From NCBI RefSeq assembly GCF_040219215.1, contig NZ_JAVJSX010000037.1, positions 6,651 to 70,650 of the forward strand: a DNA stretch of 64,000 nucleotides. Direction: 5' to 3'. Made by a program: the position numbers and the translations under genes. The DNA comes from Thalassobaculum_A sp040219215. GTDB lineage: Bacteria; Pseudomonadota; Alphaproteobacteria; Thalassobaculales; Thalassobaculaceae. This document shows positions 22,900 to 32,073 of this stretch, one piece after another (the first letter of the stretch is position 1; each line of letters begins with the position of its first letter). The notes below the pieces were generated by a model. The model was not told the DNA's origin and searched no databases. It saw nothing but the letters and a program-made list of their open reading frames with translations.

Positions 22900-24738
22900 G
22901 TGGACGGTGGCGGACCGATCGGCCGGACGATCCGCATCCGGATCCCGCGCAAGCTGCTGCCGCTGGTCAAGCCGGCCCGCTACAAGGGCATCCACGGTGG
23001 CCGCGGCGGGGCCAAGTCCCACACATTCGGTGAACTGCTGATCGCCAAGGCCGAGGCGCAGCAGGGCCTGCGCTGGGCCTGCCTGCGCGAGGTCCAGCAG
23101 GACCTGAAGCAGAGCGTCAAGCTGCTGCTCGAGGACAAGATCAGGAGCCTCGGCGTTGCCGGTGACTTCGGCATCCTGAAGACCGAGATCCGTACCCCGG
23201 GCGGCGGTCTCATCATCTTCAAGGGCATGAACGACTTCACCGCCCAAAGCATCAAGTCGCTGGAAGGCTTCGACGGCGCATGGTTCGAGGAGGCGCACAC
23301 CGCGAGCAAGCGGTCGCTCGAACTGCTGATCCCAACGATTCGAAAGGACGGGTCTGAAATCTGGGCGTCGTGGAACCCAACGGCCGCGACCGACGCGATC
23401 GACGTCCTGCTGCGCGGGCCGAACCCGCCACCGGACTCCGTCGTCATCGAGGTCAACCTCTACGACAACCCCTGGCTCCCCGACGTGCTGCGCCAAGCCG
23501 AGATCTACGATCGCCAGCACAACCCGATCCGCCATGGCCATATCTGGCTCGGCGACTACGAGCCCCAGGCCATCGGCGCGATCTGGTCGCGATCGGTCAT
23601 CGCCGATAACCGCCGCACGCCAGAGCAGATCGACCACCCCCTGCTGCCCGGCCACATGAAGCCCGATGCCGTCGTCATCATGCGCATCGTGGTGGCGATC
23701 GACCCGGCGACCGAGGCCGAGGAGGACTCCGACGAGAACGGCATCATCGTGGCCGGGCTCGGCAACGACGGCCACGCCTACGTCCTGGAAGACGCCTCGA
23801 TCATCGGCACGCCGGCACAGTGGGCCTCACGCGCGATCGAGATGTACGACAAGTGGGGCGCCGACCTGATCGTCGCGGAGATCAACCAGGGCGGCCAGAT
23901 GGTCCGCCACACCCTCGACAGCGTCCGCACCGGCCTGCCCATCAGCCTCGTGCGGGCCAAGCGCGGCAAGCACCTGCGCGCCGAGCCGATAGCCGCTCTC
24001 TATGACACGCCCGCCCACCGGGTCCACCACGTCGGGACCTTCGAGAAGGTCGAGAACCAGATGTGCCTCATGACGGCCGCCGGATACGAGGGCACCGGCT
24101 CGCCCGACCGCCTCGACGCCCTTGTCTACGCAATCACGGAGCTTGTGCCGCCCATGGGTCAAGGTGACATCTACCAGATGCCGCTCGCCGACTTCACGGT
24201 GAAGCCGCAGGAAATCCCCGGGTTCTGGCCCCGGGCCTTCGCGATGCACGTCGACGGCGAACGCTGCTGGGTGCTCTGGTGCGCGATCGACCGTGGCATC
24301 GACTGCATGTACGTCTACACCGAGCACCACCGCCGGCACGCCGAGCCGAGCGTGCACGCCGCCGCCGTCAAGGTACGCGGCGACTGGATCCCCGGCACCC
24401 TGGTCGCCACCGACCGCAGCGCCAACGTGGTGCAGCTGTACCGGACCCTCGGCCTGCGGGCGATCGAGCCTTTCGAGAACGACGTCGAGGCCGGCATCGC
24501 CGCGGTGTGGGCCCGGATGTCGACCGGCCGCCTCAAGGTGGTTTCGACCTGCGCCGACTTCGCGATGTCCTACCGCCTCTACCGACGCGACGAGCAGGGC
24601 CGCCCGATTGAGGATGGCCGCTTCATGTCCTGCCTCGCCGACCTGGTGCGCAGCGGCAACCGCATCGCCACCACCGCCACCGTCGACAGCGGTCGCCTCG
24701 TTACCGACGGGATTGCCGACCTCAAGGCGGGCTATTGA
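22900..24738 (+). CDS. Terminase large subunit with a second, degenerate nuclease-like domain
   Basis: 612 residues, GTG start. The ATPase domain has GIHGGRGGAKSHTFGE (Walker A variant, about 30-45) and GFDGAWFEEAH (Walker B, about 122-132). The first nuclease domain has VVAIDPATEAEEDSDENG, LIVAEINQGGQMVRH and GSPDRLDALVYAITE (about 260-420), so it looks complete. Residues about 430-612 (RAFAMHVDGERCWVLWCAI, HAEPSVHAAAVKVRGDW, GRLKVVSTCADFAMSYRLYR) resemble a second Terminase_6C-type nuclease domain. Its usual DHLMDATRY-like acidic motif is replaced (RFMSCLADLVRSG), so it is probably inactive. Genome packaging motor. Confidence 0.88.
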   Translation: MDGGGPIGRTIRIRIPRKLLPLVKPARYKGIHGGRGGAKSHTFGELLIAKAEAQQGLRWACLREVQQDLKQSVKLLLEDKIRSLGVAGDFGILKTEIRTPGGGLIIFKGMNDFTAQSIKSLEGFDGAWFEEAHTASKRSLELLIPTIRKDGSEIWASWNPTAATDAIDVLLRGPNPPPDSVVIEVNLYDNPWLPDVLRQAEIYDRQHNPIRHGHIWLGDYEPQAIGAIWSRSVIADNRRTPEQIDHPLLPGHMKPDAVVIMRIVVAIDPATEAEEDSDENGIIVAGLGNDGHAYVLEDASIIGTPAQWASRAIEMYDKWGADLIVAEINQGGQMVRHTLDSVRTGLPISLVRAKRGKHLRAEPIAALYDTPAHRVHHVGTFEKVENQMCLMTAAGYEGTGSPDRLDALVYAITELVPPMGQGDIYQMPLADFTVKPQEIPGFWPRAFAMHVDGERCWVLWCAIDRGIDCMYVYTEHHRRHAEPSVHAAAVKVRGDWIPGTLVATDRSANVVQLYRTLGLRAIEPFENDVEAGIAAVWARMSTGRLKVVSTCADFAMSYRLYRRDEQGRPIEDGRFMSCLADLVRSGNRIATTATVDSGRLVTDGIADLKAGY

Positions 24739-24842
24739 TAGGACAATTCTATTCGATGAACATTCGTCAATAGAGAAATCCTTTCGATTAACGGCCAGAT
24801 GATGTAGCCTGCACGCCTCGGCACACCACCTGAGGCGCGGGA
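24739..24842. promoter_or_regulatory. AT-rich gap between terminase and portal
   Basis: 104 bases, clearly lower GC than its surroundings (CTATTCGATG, AATAGAGAAATCC). An imperfect stem is possible. It is the first sizable gap in the virion operon and may hold a promoter for the head genes; no clear -35/-10 pair can be defined. Confidence 0.4.
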
Positions 24843-27050
24843 ATGGCCCTGGCCTACGAGATCGATGCAGGCCCGGTAGACCCTGGGGCGGCGGATCGGA
24901 AGATCCGTGACCGCATCGAGGAACTCGTCGACAAGCTGTCGATACAGGCCAACGAGCAGGTCGCCGATCGCCAACTGATCGAAGACCGGATGATCGAGGA
25001 CACGCGGCAGCACAGCGGCCGCTACGATCCCCTGACCGAAAGCGAGTTGGCCAAGGGCAACAAGTCGCGGGTCTTCATCAACGAAACCCGCGCCACCACC
25101 CACGCCTGGCAGCGACGCCTGTCCGACCTGCTGTTCCCGACCGACGACGACAACTGGGGCATCAAGCCGACCCCGGTGCCGGAACTCATGGACGAGGGGG
25201 AGCGCGTCAACGGCGAGTTGCGCAAGAAGCTGGCGATTGCCAACAACCTGTCGCGCCGCGGAGACGCCGAGGGCGCGGAGAGGATCGCCCAGCAGGCTGA
25301 GCCCCTGGCCAACCGCGCCGGCGAGTTGCGCTCGACCATCGAGGAAGCCCAGCGCCGCGCCGCCGCCATGCAGGAGGTGCTGCGCGACCAGTTGCGCGAG
25401 TGCGGCTACAACATCGCCTCCCGCCAGGCCCTGAAGTCGATGTGCAAGCTCGGCACCGCCGTGCTCAAGGGCCCGGTGCTCACCGGCCGGCTGCAACGCC
25501 GCTGGGGGCGCCACGGATCGGACGGCGGATGGTCGATGCAGCAGGTCGACGACCCGCGGCCCAGCTTCACCAACGTCGACATCTGGAACTTCTTTCCCGA
25601 TATGTCGGCGGTCCGGCCGGACCAGCGCTCATTCGACTACGAGCGCCACCTGTTCACGCCGAAGGAACTCCGCGAGACCGCCAAGAAGCCCGGCTTCCTG
25701 CGCGAGTCGATCGCCGAGTTGTTGACCGAGGGCAAGCCCGACGTCATCCCGACGTACATCTCCCAACTGCGCGAGATCACCGGGACCAACCACCGCGCGC
25801 TCGACACGCGCTGGCACGTCTGGGAGTTCCACGGCGAGATCGAGCCCGAGGACATGCTGAGCCTCGTCCTGTCGCTTGCCGACGAGGACCGCAAGGCCAC
25901 CATGCTCGAGTACCTGGAGGCGGATCCGCTCGAAAGCTACCGGGCGGTGGTGTGGTTCAGCCAGGGCCGGGTGCTGAAGTTCGGCCCCCACCTCCTCGAC
26001 AGTTCCGACAGCATCTACTCGATCGCCAACTTTGAGCAGGACGACGGCAGCCTGTTCGGTTTCGGCGTGCCTTACCTGATGCGCGACAGCCAGGCCGCCA
26101 TGAACGGCGCGTGGCGCGCGATGATGGACAATGCGTCGATCTCATCCAACCCGCCGGTCATCATCGACGACGCGCAGGTCTACCCCGTCGACGGCAAGTG
26201 GACGATCCACGCCCGCAAGGTGTTCCGCCGCCGTGCCGACGCGCCACCGGCGACCCGCCCGGCGATCGAGGTGGTGCAGATCCCGTCGAACCAGCCGGCG
26301 CTGGCCGCCATCATCCAACTGGCCCGGGAGTTCGGCGACGCCGAGACCTCGATGCCGCCGGTCGCCCAGGGCGAGGGCGGCGCACAGGCGACCAAGACCG
26401 CCGAGGGCCTGTCGCTTCTGATGAACTCGGCCAACGTCGTGTTCCGCGGTGCTGTGCGCAACTGGGACGACGACATGACCGTCCCGAACATCGAGCGCCT
26501 CTATCACTGGAACATGCAGTTCAACAAGCGCGAGGACATCAAGGGCGACGTCGAGGTCGATGCCCGCGGCAGTGCGGTGCTGCTGGTCCGCGACATCCAG
26601 GCGCAGAACATCATGCGCTTCCTGACGATGGCGGCAGGCCACCCGCAGCTGGCCCCGTTCGTGAAGAACATCCAGGCCGCCCGCAAGCTGGCGCAGGCCA
26701 TGATGCTCTCGGCCGACGACATCCTGATGACGGACGACGAGATCCGCCAGGAGATGGAGCGCCAGGCCGCCGAGGTCGCCAAGAACCCGCCGCCGCCCGA
26801 CCCCGATACCGTGAAGTACGAGACCATGGCGCAGATCGCCAAGATGGAGGCCGACAGCCGCGAGCGGGTCGCCCAACTCGCCCACCAGACCGCGATGATG
26901 ACCCTCGCCGAGAAGCTGAACATGACGATCGAGGAACTGCGCTCGAAGGCGTGGCTCAAGCAATCGGAAATCGAGAGCAAGGAACGGATCACCGCCGTCG
27001 AGGCGGCCGTGGCCGAACGAACCGGCCAACACGCCGGCGGCAACATCTAG
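24843..27050 (+). CDS. Portal protein (P22-like)
   Basis: 735 residues, close to the 725 of P22-type portals. Features in order: helical N-terminus (LVDKLSIQANEQVADRQLIE), LSDLLFPTDDDNWGIKPTP, wing (TNVDIWNFFPDMSA), crown/tunnel (FGVPYLMRDSQAAMNGAWRA, NPPVIIDDAQVYPVDGKW) and a long C-terminal helical tail with coiled coil. The dodecamer forms the DNA entry vertex and binds terminase. The gene follows the terminase, as expected. Confidence 0.9.
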   Translation: MALAYEIDAGPVDPGAADRKIRDRIEELVDKLSIQANEQVADRQLIEDRMIEDTRQHSGRYDPLTESELAKGNKSRVFINETRATTHAWQRRLSDLLFPTDDDNWGIKPTPVPELMDEGERVNGELRKKLAIANNLSRRGDAEGAERIAQQAEPLANRAGELRSTIEEAQRRAAAMQEVLRDQLRECGYNIASRQALKSMCKLGTAVLKGPVLTGRLQRRWGRHGSDGGWSMQQVDDPRPSFTNVDIWNFFPDMSAVRPDQRSFDYERHLFTPKELRETAKKPGFLRESIAELLTEGKPDVIPTYISQLREITGTNHRALDTRWHVWEFHGEIEPEDMLSLVLSLADEDRKATMLEYLEADPLESYRAVVWFSQGRVLKFGPHLLDSSDSIYSIANFEQDDGSLFGFGVPYLMRDSQAAMNGAWRAMMDNASISSNPPVIIDDAQVYPVDGKWTIHARKVFRRRADAPPATRPAIEVVQIPSNQPALAAIIQLAREFGDAETSMPPVAQGEGGAQATKTAEGLSLLMNSANVVFRGAVRNWDDDMTVPNIERLYHWNMQFNKREDIKGDVEVDARGSAVLLVRDIQAQNIMRFLTMAAGHPQLAPFVKNIQAARKLAQAMMLSADDILMTDDEIRQEMERQAAEVAKNPPPPDPDTVKYETMAQIAKMEADSRERVAQLAHQTAMMTLAEKLNMTIEELRSKAWLKQSEIESKERITAVEAAVAERTGQHAGGNI

Positions 27051-27062
27051 GAGCGCCAGACC

Positions 27063-27380
27063 ATGCCATTCCAAGCCCGCGACGGCGCCAACGAGATCAT
27101 CAACCGGGTGTTCGTGCCCGGTCCGAACCAGAACGTGACGGTCTCTGGCACGACGGCCCGCACCGCCACCGACTTTGCCAGCGACACCACGATCGTCGTC
27201 CTGGTCGCCACCACCGTCTGCCACATCGTCTTTGGCGATGAAACGGTGACCGCGACCACCGCCGGTATCCTCATGCCTGCCGGCATGGAGCGGATGTTCA
27301 AGCTGCCCGCCGGCGCTACGCGCGTGGCCGCAATCCAGGCGTCGTCCGGCGGCGTCCTCGGCGTGACGGAGATGCGCTGA
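27063..27380 (+). CDS. Small beta-rich structural protein
   Basis: 105 residues of strands (NQNVTVSGTTARTATDFASD, TIVVLVATTVCHIVFGDETV, GATRVAAIQASSG). It sits directly after the portal with a GGAG ribosome site. Probably a head decoration or tail-attachment protein, judged from place and fold outline only. Confidence 0.65.
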   Translation: MPFQARDGANEIINRVFVPGPNQNVTVSGTTARTATDFASDTTIVVLVATTVCHIVFGDETVTATTAGILMPAGMERMFKLPAGATRVAAIQASSGGVLGVTEMR

Positions 27381-27625
27381 TGTCTGAATACCGCGAGCGC
27401 ATCGAGCGGCACTCGATGACCTGGAACGCCATCACCGAGTGGGCCGAGGAGCAGCGGAGCAGCGCGCGCACCAAGCTGGAAGTCCGCGGGCTCGACGCCG
27501 TGACCACCGAGTGCCTGCGCGAGCGCATCGCGATCTTCACCCAGTTGATCACCCTGGCCGAGATCGATCCGGTCGAGGCAGGCCTTGCGGCCGCCTCGAA
27601 GGGATACTCGATCGAATCGACCTGA
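27380..27625 (+). CDS. Small helical structural-region protein
   Basis: 81 residues, MSEYRERIERHSMTWNAITE, predominantly helical and charged; overlaps the preceding stop by one base. Unrecognised; possibly a minor head protein. Confidence 0.65.
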   Translation: MSEYRERIERHSMTWNAITEWAEEQRSSARTKLEVRGLDAVTTECLRERIAIFTQLITLAEIDPVEAGLAAASKGYSIEST

Positions 27626-27678
27626 CGACCCCGAGGGCACCCGGGCACGCGCCGGGCCCCTCAACAACGGAGACGGAC

Positions 27679-28656
27679 TTGACTGACCTGACGACCGCCA
27701 CCGATACGCAGAACGACACCGTCACGGCCAATGAGGCTGACGGCGACATCGACGCGATGTTCGCCGAGGCGGTGAAGGAGCGTCACGACGGGAACGGCGA
27801 CACCATCACGGCACCGGGCTCGGACCCGGCCCGGGACGATGGCGACGCTGCTGCGGCTGCTGCAGGTCAGGACGACGCCTCCGATACCGCCGCCGACACC
27901 GTCGCCGGTGGTGCGAAGACCGAGACGACCCCCGCGGCCGGCACCAAGCCGGACCCGTGGGCAGCCGTCCCGCCCGAGACCAAGAAGCTGTACGACGACG
28001 CGGTCCAGGCCCTTCGGACAACGAACGGCCGGCTGTCGACGACACAGCGCGAACTGAACGAACTCAAGGCCGCCGCCCCGAAACCGGGCACGGCGGGGAA
28101 TGACTCAGGCACCAAACCGGATTCGGCCGAGGCCCTGAAGAAGCTGCGGGAGGACTATCCCGACCTGGCCCCCGTGGTCGACCTCGTCGAGGAAACCCGA
28201 CGGGCAGTCCAGGACACCACCAGCACCGTCGGCGAACTCGCCCACGAGCGCTACGACCGTCAGGCATCCGAACAGATCAACGTCCTCGCCACGCGCCACA
28301 AGGACTGGTTCGAGATCTACCAGAGCGCGGATCTTGCGACATGGAAGGTCGCAAACCCGCGCTTTGCAGAGATCCTGGACACCTCCGAGAACGGCGCCGA
28401 ACTGGCCCAGGTCCTCGATCTGTTCAAGTTCCAGACCGGCCGCGCGACCACCGCGCCAGCCGCAGGGGCACCTGACCCAAGCAAACCCAATCCGAAACCC
28501 GACGCGGGTAGACGTGCCGCCCAGCTTGAAACCTCCGTCACAGTCGAAGGCCGCCCGGCCTCGGCCCCCGCCGGTAACGGCGGCGCCGCGGATACCGAGG
28601 ACGCCCTGTTCCGACAGGCGGTTGCCAAGAAGCAGCAGGAGCGCGCCCGTGCGTAA
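27679..28656 (+). CDS. Scaffold protein
   Basis: 325 residues from TTG 27,679, preceded by GGAG with 6-base spacing; no in-frame ATG fits better. Highly acidic/Ala/Thr-rich N-terminal 100 residues, then a coiled-coil middle (LYDDAVQALRTTNGRLSTTQ) and a basic C-terminus (AVAKKQQERARA), the standard layout of scaffolds that guide coat assembly. It lies immediately before the major capsid gene. Confidence 0.8.
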   Translation: MTDLTTATDTQNDTVTANEADGDIDAMFAEAVKERHDGNGDTITAPGSDPARDDGDAAAAAAGQDDASDTAADTVAGGAKTETTPAAGTKPDPWAAVPPETKKLYDDAVQALRTTNGRLSTTQRELNELKAAAPKPGTAGNDSGTKPDSAEALKKLREDYPDLAPVVDLVEETRRAVQDTTSTVGELAHERYDRQASEQINVLATRHKDWFEIYQSADLATWKVANPRFAEILDTSENGAELAQVLDLFKFQTGRATTAPAAGAPDPSKPNPKPDAGRRAAQLETSVTVEGRPASAPAGNGGAADTEDALFRQAVAKKQQERARA

Positions 28657-28673
28657 CTCCATGAGGCAGTGCC

Positions 28674-29687
28674 ATGGCCGGTCAGACGACCACCTACGGC
28701 GATATCTCCCAGCGGACGGCCGTCTACGCGATGGTCGACATGCTGTCGCATGCCGAGCCCGTTCTGGTTCTCTCCAAGTTCGGCAAGACCCACCCCCTGC
28801 CCAAGAACAAGGCGGATAACGCCAAGTTCCGACGGGTCATCCCGGCCTCGCGGGTCAACGTCCCGCTGGTCGAGGGCGTCACCCCGACCGCGCAGAAGCT
28901 GGCCTACGAGGACGTCGCCGTCCAGATGCGCCAGTGGGGCGCCTACTTCGAGATCTCCGACTACGTCCATGACACCTCGGAGGACCCGGTCCTGCGGGAT
29001 ATGTCGCAGCAGTGCGGCGAGCAGGCGGCGCGTACCACCGAGGCGATCTGCTGGGGCGTCATCCGCGCCGGCACGGCCGTGTACCGGGCGAACGGTGCGG
29101 CCCAGACCGACATCAACACCCCGATCACGCTGGCCAAGCAGCGTGCGGTGGTTCGCTATCTGAAGAATCAGAAGGCGAAGAAGGTCACCAAGATGCTCTC
29201 GCCGTCGGAGGAATACGCCACCCGCTCGGTCGAGCCCGCGTATGTCGCCTTCTGCCACACCAACGTGGAATCCGACATCCGCAACATGGCCGGCTTCATC
29301 CCGGTCGCGCAGTACGGCAGTCGCCAGCCGCTGTGCCCTGAGGAACTCGGGGCGGTCGAGGACGTGCGCTACATCTCCTCGCCCGATCTCGACTACTTCG
29401 CCGATGCCGGCGGCAACTACGCCGACAGCGGTACCGCGATGGTCACCACGACCGGCACCAAGGCCGACGTGTTCCCGGTGGTCTACATCGGCATGGAGTC
29501 CTACGGGCACGTGCCGCTGAAGGGCCGGGGCGCGATCAGCCCGAAGGTGCTGAACCCCGACACGCCGCGTGGTGGTGATCCGCTCGGCCAGCGCGGGTCG
29601 GTCGGTTGGAAGGCGTACTACCAGGCCGTGATCCTCAACGACACCTGGATGGCTCGCCTCGAGGTCGCAGCGACCGAACTCGCCTGA
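28674..29687 (+). CDS. Major capsid protein (N4-gp56 type)
   Basis: 337 residues. Matches the N4-gp56 capsid family: AVYAMVDMLSHAEPVLVLSK, FGKTHPLPKNKADNAKFRR, FEISDYVHDTSED, and the characteristic NPDTPRGGDPLGQRGSVGWK with VILNDTWMARLEVAAT at the C-terminus. HK97-like fold expected. Forms the capsid with the scaffold and P22-like portal. Confidence 0.92.
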   Translation: MAGQTTTYGDISQRTAVYAMVDMLSHAEPVLVLSKFGKTHPLPKNKADNAKFRRVIPASRVNVPLVEGVTPTAQKLAYEDVAVQMRQWGAYFEISDYVHDTSEDPVLRDMSQQCGEQAARTTEAICWGVIRAGTAVYRANGAAQTDINTPITLAKQRAVVRYLKNQKAKKVTKMLSPSEEYATRSVEPAYVAFCHTNVESDIRNMAGFIPVAQYGSRQPLCPEELGAVEDVRYISSPDLDYFADAGGNYADSGTAMVTTTGTKADVFPVVYIGMESYGHVPLKGRGAISPKVLNPDTPRGGDPLGQRGSVGWKAYYQAVILNDTWMARLEVAATELA

Positions 29688-29702
29688 TCGTAACCCGGTG
29701 AA

Positions 29703-29726
29703 CCCGGCGGGCTCAGGTCCGCCGGG
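29703..29726 (+). terminator. Stem-loop after capsid gene
   Basis: CCCGGCGG (29,703-29,710) pairs with CCGCCGGG (29,719-29,726) with an 8-base loop, 15 bases after the capsid stop. There is no U-tract, so it may lower downstream readthrough or protect the 3' end of the capsid mRNA rather than end transcription. Confidence 0.6.
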
Positions 29727-29752
29727 CTTCGCCCAGTGAAAGGACCATGCAC

Positions 29753-30064
29753 ATGGCCAACACTTTCCGCACCGGTTCGTTCACCGGCGCCGGTGTCGCG
29801 GTGAACCTCTCCATCGGTTGGATCCCCGACTACGTGAAGACCTTCAACCGGACCGACGGCACGACCACGCACGAGTGGAACTCGAACATGGCCGACGGCA
29901 CCTCGATCGCCACGATCACCACCGCGGGCCCGGTGCTCAACGCGGCCGACGGCATGACGCCCTACGCCGGCTCCTCGAGCGCGGGCAAGGGCATCACCCT
30001 CGGCACCGACATCTGCACCAACGCCAAGGTGATCGACTGGGTGGCCTTCCGCCACGTCGAGTAA
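29753..30064 (+). CDS. Small structural protein (possible head/decoration)
   Basis: 103 residues starting MANTFRTGSFTGAGVAVNLS, chosen for an AAAGGA site 8 bases upstream. Beta-rich with Gly/Thr loops (DGTTTHEWNSNMADGTSIAT). It follows the capsid gene, as decoration proteins often do. Family not recognised. Confidence 0.65.
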   Translation: MANTFRTGSFTGAGVAVNLSIGWIPDYVKTFNRTDGTTTHEWNSNMADGTSIATITTAGPVLNAADGMTPYAGSSSAGKGITLGTDICTNAKVIDWVAFRHVE

Positions 30065-30128
30065 CCACGGGCAGGGCGTGGCCGGGTAGCCCTCGGCCCG
30101 CCTGACCCCTTCAGGAAAGGAGGAGCCA

Positions 30129-31007
30129 GTGGCTCTCAACCAAGCGCAGGCGCGAGAACACCTGAACGTCATCGCCGTCGAGACGGGTTCGACCGCGTTG
30201 CTCCGTCTGCTGACGGCCTTCGTCGATGGCGACTTCAATGCGGTGGCAGGCGTTACCGCGTCCGCCGCCGAGATCAACGTCCTGGACGGCCTGAACGTCC
30301 CGCAGGCCGAACTGAAGGCTGTCGACCCGAGCCAGAAGGTGGTCTTCTTCGACGACTTCCTGGCAGCCGGCATCGACGGGCGGATCTCCTCGACCGCGGG
30401 TTCCGGTACCGGGAACCAGGCCGCCACGACGGTGGCCAACGGGCTGAACGGCCGGATCACCCTGAAGTCGGCCAGCGACGACGGCACCCACGCGGCCAAC
30501 TGCACCAGCCTCACCCTCGACCAACTGAACTTCAAGGCGAGCGAGGGCAACCTTGCCATCGAGGTCCGGCTGGCGATCGACGACGTGTCCGAGGCGGTGC
30601 TGTTCGTCGGCTTCACCGACACCATCAGCACCACGGTGGAGTTGCCGATCTTCATGAATGCCGCCGACATCGACAGCGACGCCACCGACGCGGCCGGCAT
30701 CGTCTACGACGTCGACGCCACCACGAAGCAGTGGTGCCACGGTGGCGTGAAAGCCGGCGCCGACACCACCCCGGCCTACAGCGGTACCGCGCCGACCGAC
30801 GGCACCATGGTCACCCTGCGGGCCGAGATCACCTCGGCCGGTGCGCTGATCGGCTACGTGAACGGGGTCGCGATCGGGGCCGCCATTGCCGACGCGGTGA
30901 CCACCTCGGTTGCCCTGACCCCGTGCATCGTCATCGGCAACCGGTCGGCCAACCAGGTGACCGCGACCGTCGACTACATCCACGTCATGCAGGGCCGGAC
31001 GTCCTGA
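30129..31007 (+). CDS. Lectin-like (concanavalin-fold) structural protein
   Basis: 292 residues, GTG start with AAAGGAGGA. Residues 95-290 show a jelly-roll or ConA-like fold (VFFDDFLAAGIDGRISSTAG, NLAIEVRLAIDDVSEAVLFV, VTLRAEITSAGALIGYVNGV, ATVDYIHVMQGRTS), the kind used to bind carbohydrate or decorate capsids. N-terminal 60 residues are helical with SAAEINVLDGL, a phage head-fibre linker seen elsewhere. Role: decoration or fibre, inferred. Confidence 0.6.
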   Translation: MALNQAQAREHLNVIAVETGSTALLRLLTAFVDGDFNAVAGVTASAAEINVLDGLNVPQAELKAVDPSQKVVFFDDFLAAGIDGRISSTAGSGTGNQAATTVANGLNGRITLKSASDDGTHAANCTSLTLDQLNFKASEGNLAIEVRLAIDDVSEAVLFVGFTDTISTTVELPIFMNAADIDSDATDAAGIVYDVDATTKQWCHGGVKAGADTTPAYSGTAPTDGTMVTLRAEITSAGALIGYVNGVAIGAAIADAVTTSVALTPCIVIGNRSANQVTATVDYIHVMQGRTS

Positions 31008-31032
31008 TCGGCTGGCGTGCCTGAGACCTGTA

Positions 31033-31060
31033 CCGGACCCCGGGGCATTTCGGGGTCCGG
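31033..31060 (+). terminator. Perfect 10-bp stem-loop between virion genes
   Basis: CCGGACCCCG (31,033-31,042) and CGGGGTCCGG (31,051-31,060), loop 8 bases; CTGAG/CTCAG outer flanks (31,021 and 31,062) extend it. No U-tract, so it may be an mRNA-stabilising or partial terminator element between the fibre-like gene and the next ribosome site. Confidence 0.65.
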
Positions 31061-31079
31061 ACCTCAGAGAGGACAGACA

Positions 31080-31403
31080 ATGGACAACCCAGACTTCTCA
31101 CGGATGACAAAGTCGCAGATCGCGGATTGGGCCGCTGATCACGGCGGCGACATCCCCACCACCCTGCTCAAGGATCAGATGATCGTCGAGGCCGAGCGCC
31201 TGCTGGCTGTCGCCGCCCGCCGCACGGGCATGGTGCGCGTGAAGGTGACCGCCTTCCACATCTCCAGCGGCCCGACCATCAACACCAACGGCAAGGTCCG
31301 TCATTTCCCGATCGGGAAGTGGGTCGAGGACGTGCCGCGGATCTTCCTGCCGGCGCTCACCGAGGCGGCCGGCGTCACCTTCGAAACCGAGGAGTATCAC
31401 TGA
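31080..31403 (+). CDS. Small structural-region protein
   Basis: 107 residues, MDNPDFSRMTKSQIADWAAD; the first part is helical, the second beta (MVRVKVTAFHISSGPTINTN). A GAGAGGA site precedes it. Unrecognised; perhaps a head-completion protein. Confidence 0.65.
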   Translation: MDNPDFSRMTKSQIADWAADHGGDIPTTLLKDQMIVEAERLLAVAARRTGMVRVKVTAFHISSGPTINTNGKVRHFPIGKWVEDVPRIFLPALTEAAGVTFETEEYH

Positions 31404-32048
31404 ATGGCCAAGGACTATCGCGTGCTCGCCGGCCAGGCGACCCAGGAGCAACTGGTCGCCTACCTGAGCAAGATCCAGGGTCTGCCGAACATCCAGCCGA
31501 ACACTTCGCTGGAGAAGCTGCGGGCGAAGGTCAAGGAACTCGGCATCGAGGACGACGACTACATCAACATGCCGGACGACGGGGAGGCCGACCGAGAGGA
31601 AGCCCGCCTGTCGCGCCAGGAGACGGTCATTGATGTCAGCGGCGACAACGTGACCGTGACCGTCATGGGCTACGAGGCGGCCCGCGACCGCGCCAAGGAA
31701 CTCGGCGGCGTGCTGGTCGGCACCGACGGCAAGCCTCTGCGCTACGTCGACTTCAACAACTGGCCCAAGGGAAAGATCCTGATCCCGAAGACCAATGATT
31801 TCGACGGCAAGCACGATGTGCCGGTCGCTCCGAACGGTCGCCAGATGTTCATCCCTCGGGGTCAGGACTGCGAGGTTGCCGAGCCCTTCATCATGGCTCT
31901 GATGGAGGCCAGGGGTACCGACTACACCCAGGAGGAGAACGGCGGGGCAATGATCCCGACTGAGGTTCAGCGCCACTCGCTGATCGTCAAGCGGCTGCCC
32001 GAATACACGATCCTGGTGCCGCGCGAGAAGGTCGCGCAGGCGGCCTGA
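31404..32048 (+). CDS. Structural-region protein of unknown function
   Basis: 214 residues, starting directly after the previous stop. Helical N-terminus (ATQEQLVAYLSKIQGLPNIQ), then beta-rich (VIDVSGDNVTVTVMGYEAAR, LRYVDFNNWPKGKILIPKT). The order resembles head-completion or capsid-stabilising proteins in short-tailed phages, but no family is certain. Confidence 0.6.
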   Translation: MAKDYRVLAGQATQEQLVAYLSKIQGLPNIQPNTSLEKLRAKVKELGIEDDDYINMPDDGEADREEARLSRQETVIDVSGDNVTVTVMGYEAARDRAKELGGVLVGTDGKPLRYVDFNNWPKGKILIPKTNDFDGKHDVPVAPNGRQMFIPRGQDCEVAEPFIMALMEARGTDYTQEENGGAMIPTEVQRHSLIVKRLPEYTILVPREKVAQAA

Positions 32049-32073
32049 TCGAAACGGCACCGAGGCGCACCCA

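Noticed and set aside
28317..29510. Minus-strand 397-codon frame across scaffold and capsid
   Set aside because: Shadow of the capsid gene; the plus strand encodes a recognisable N4-gp56 capsid.
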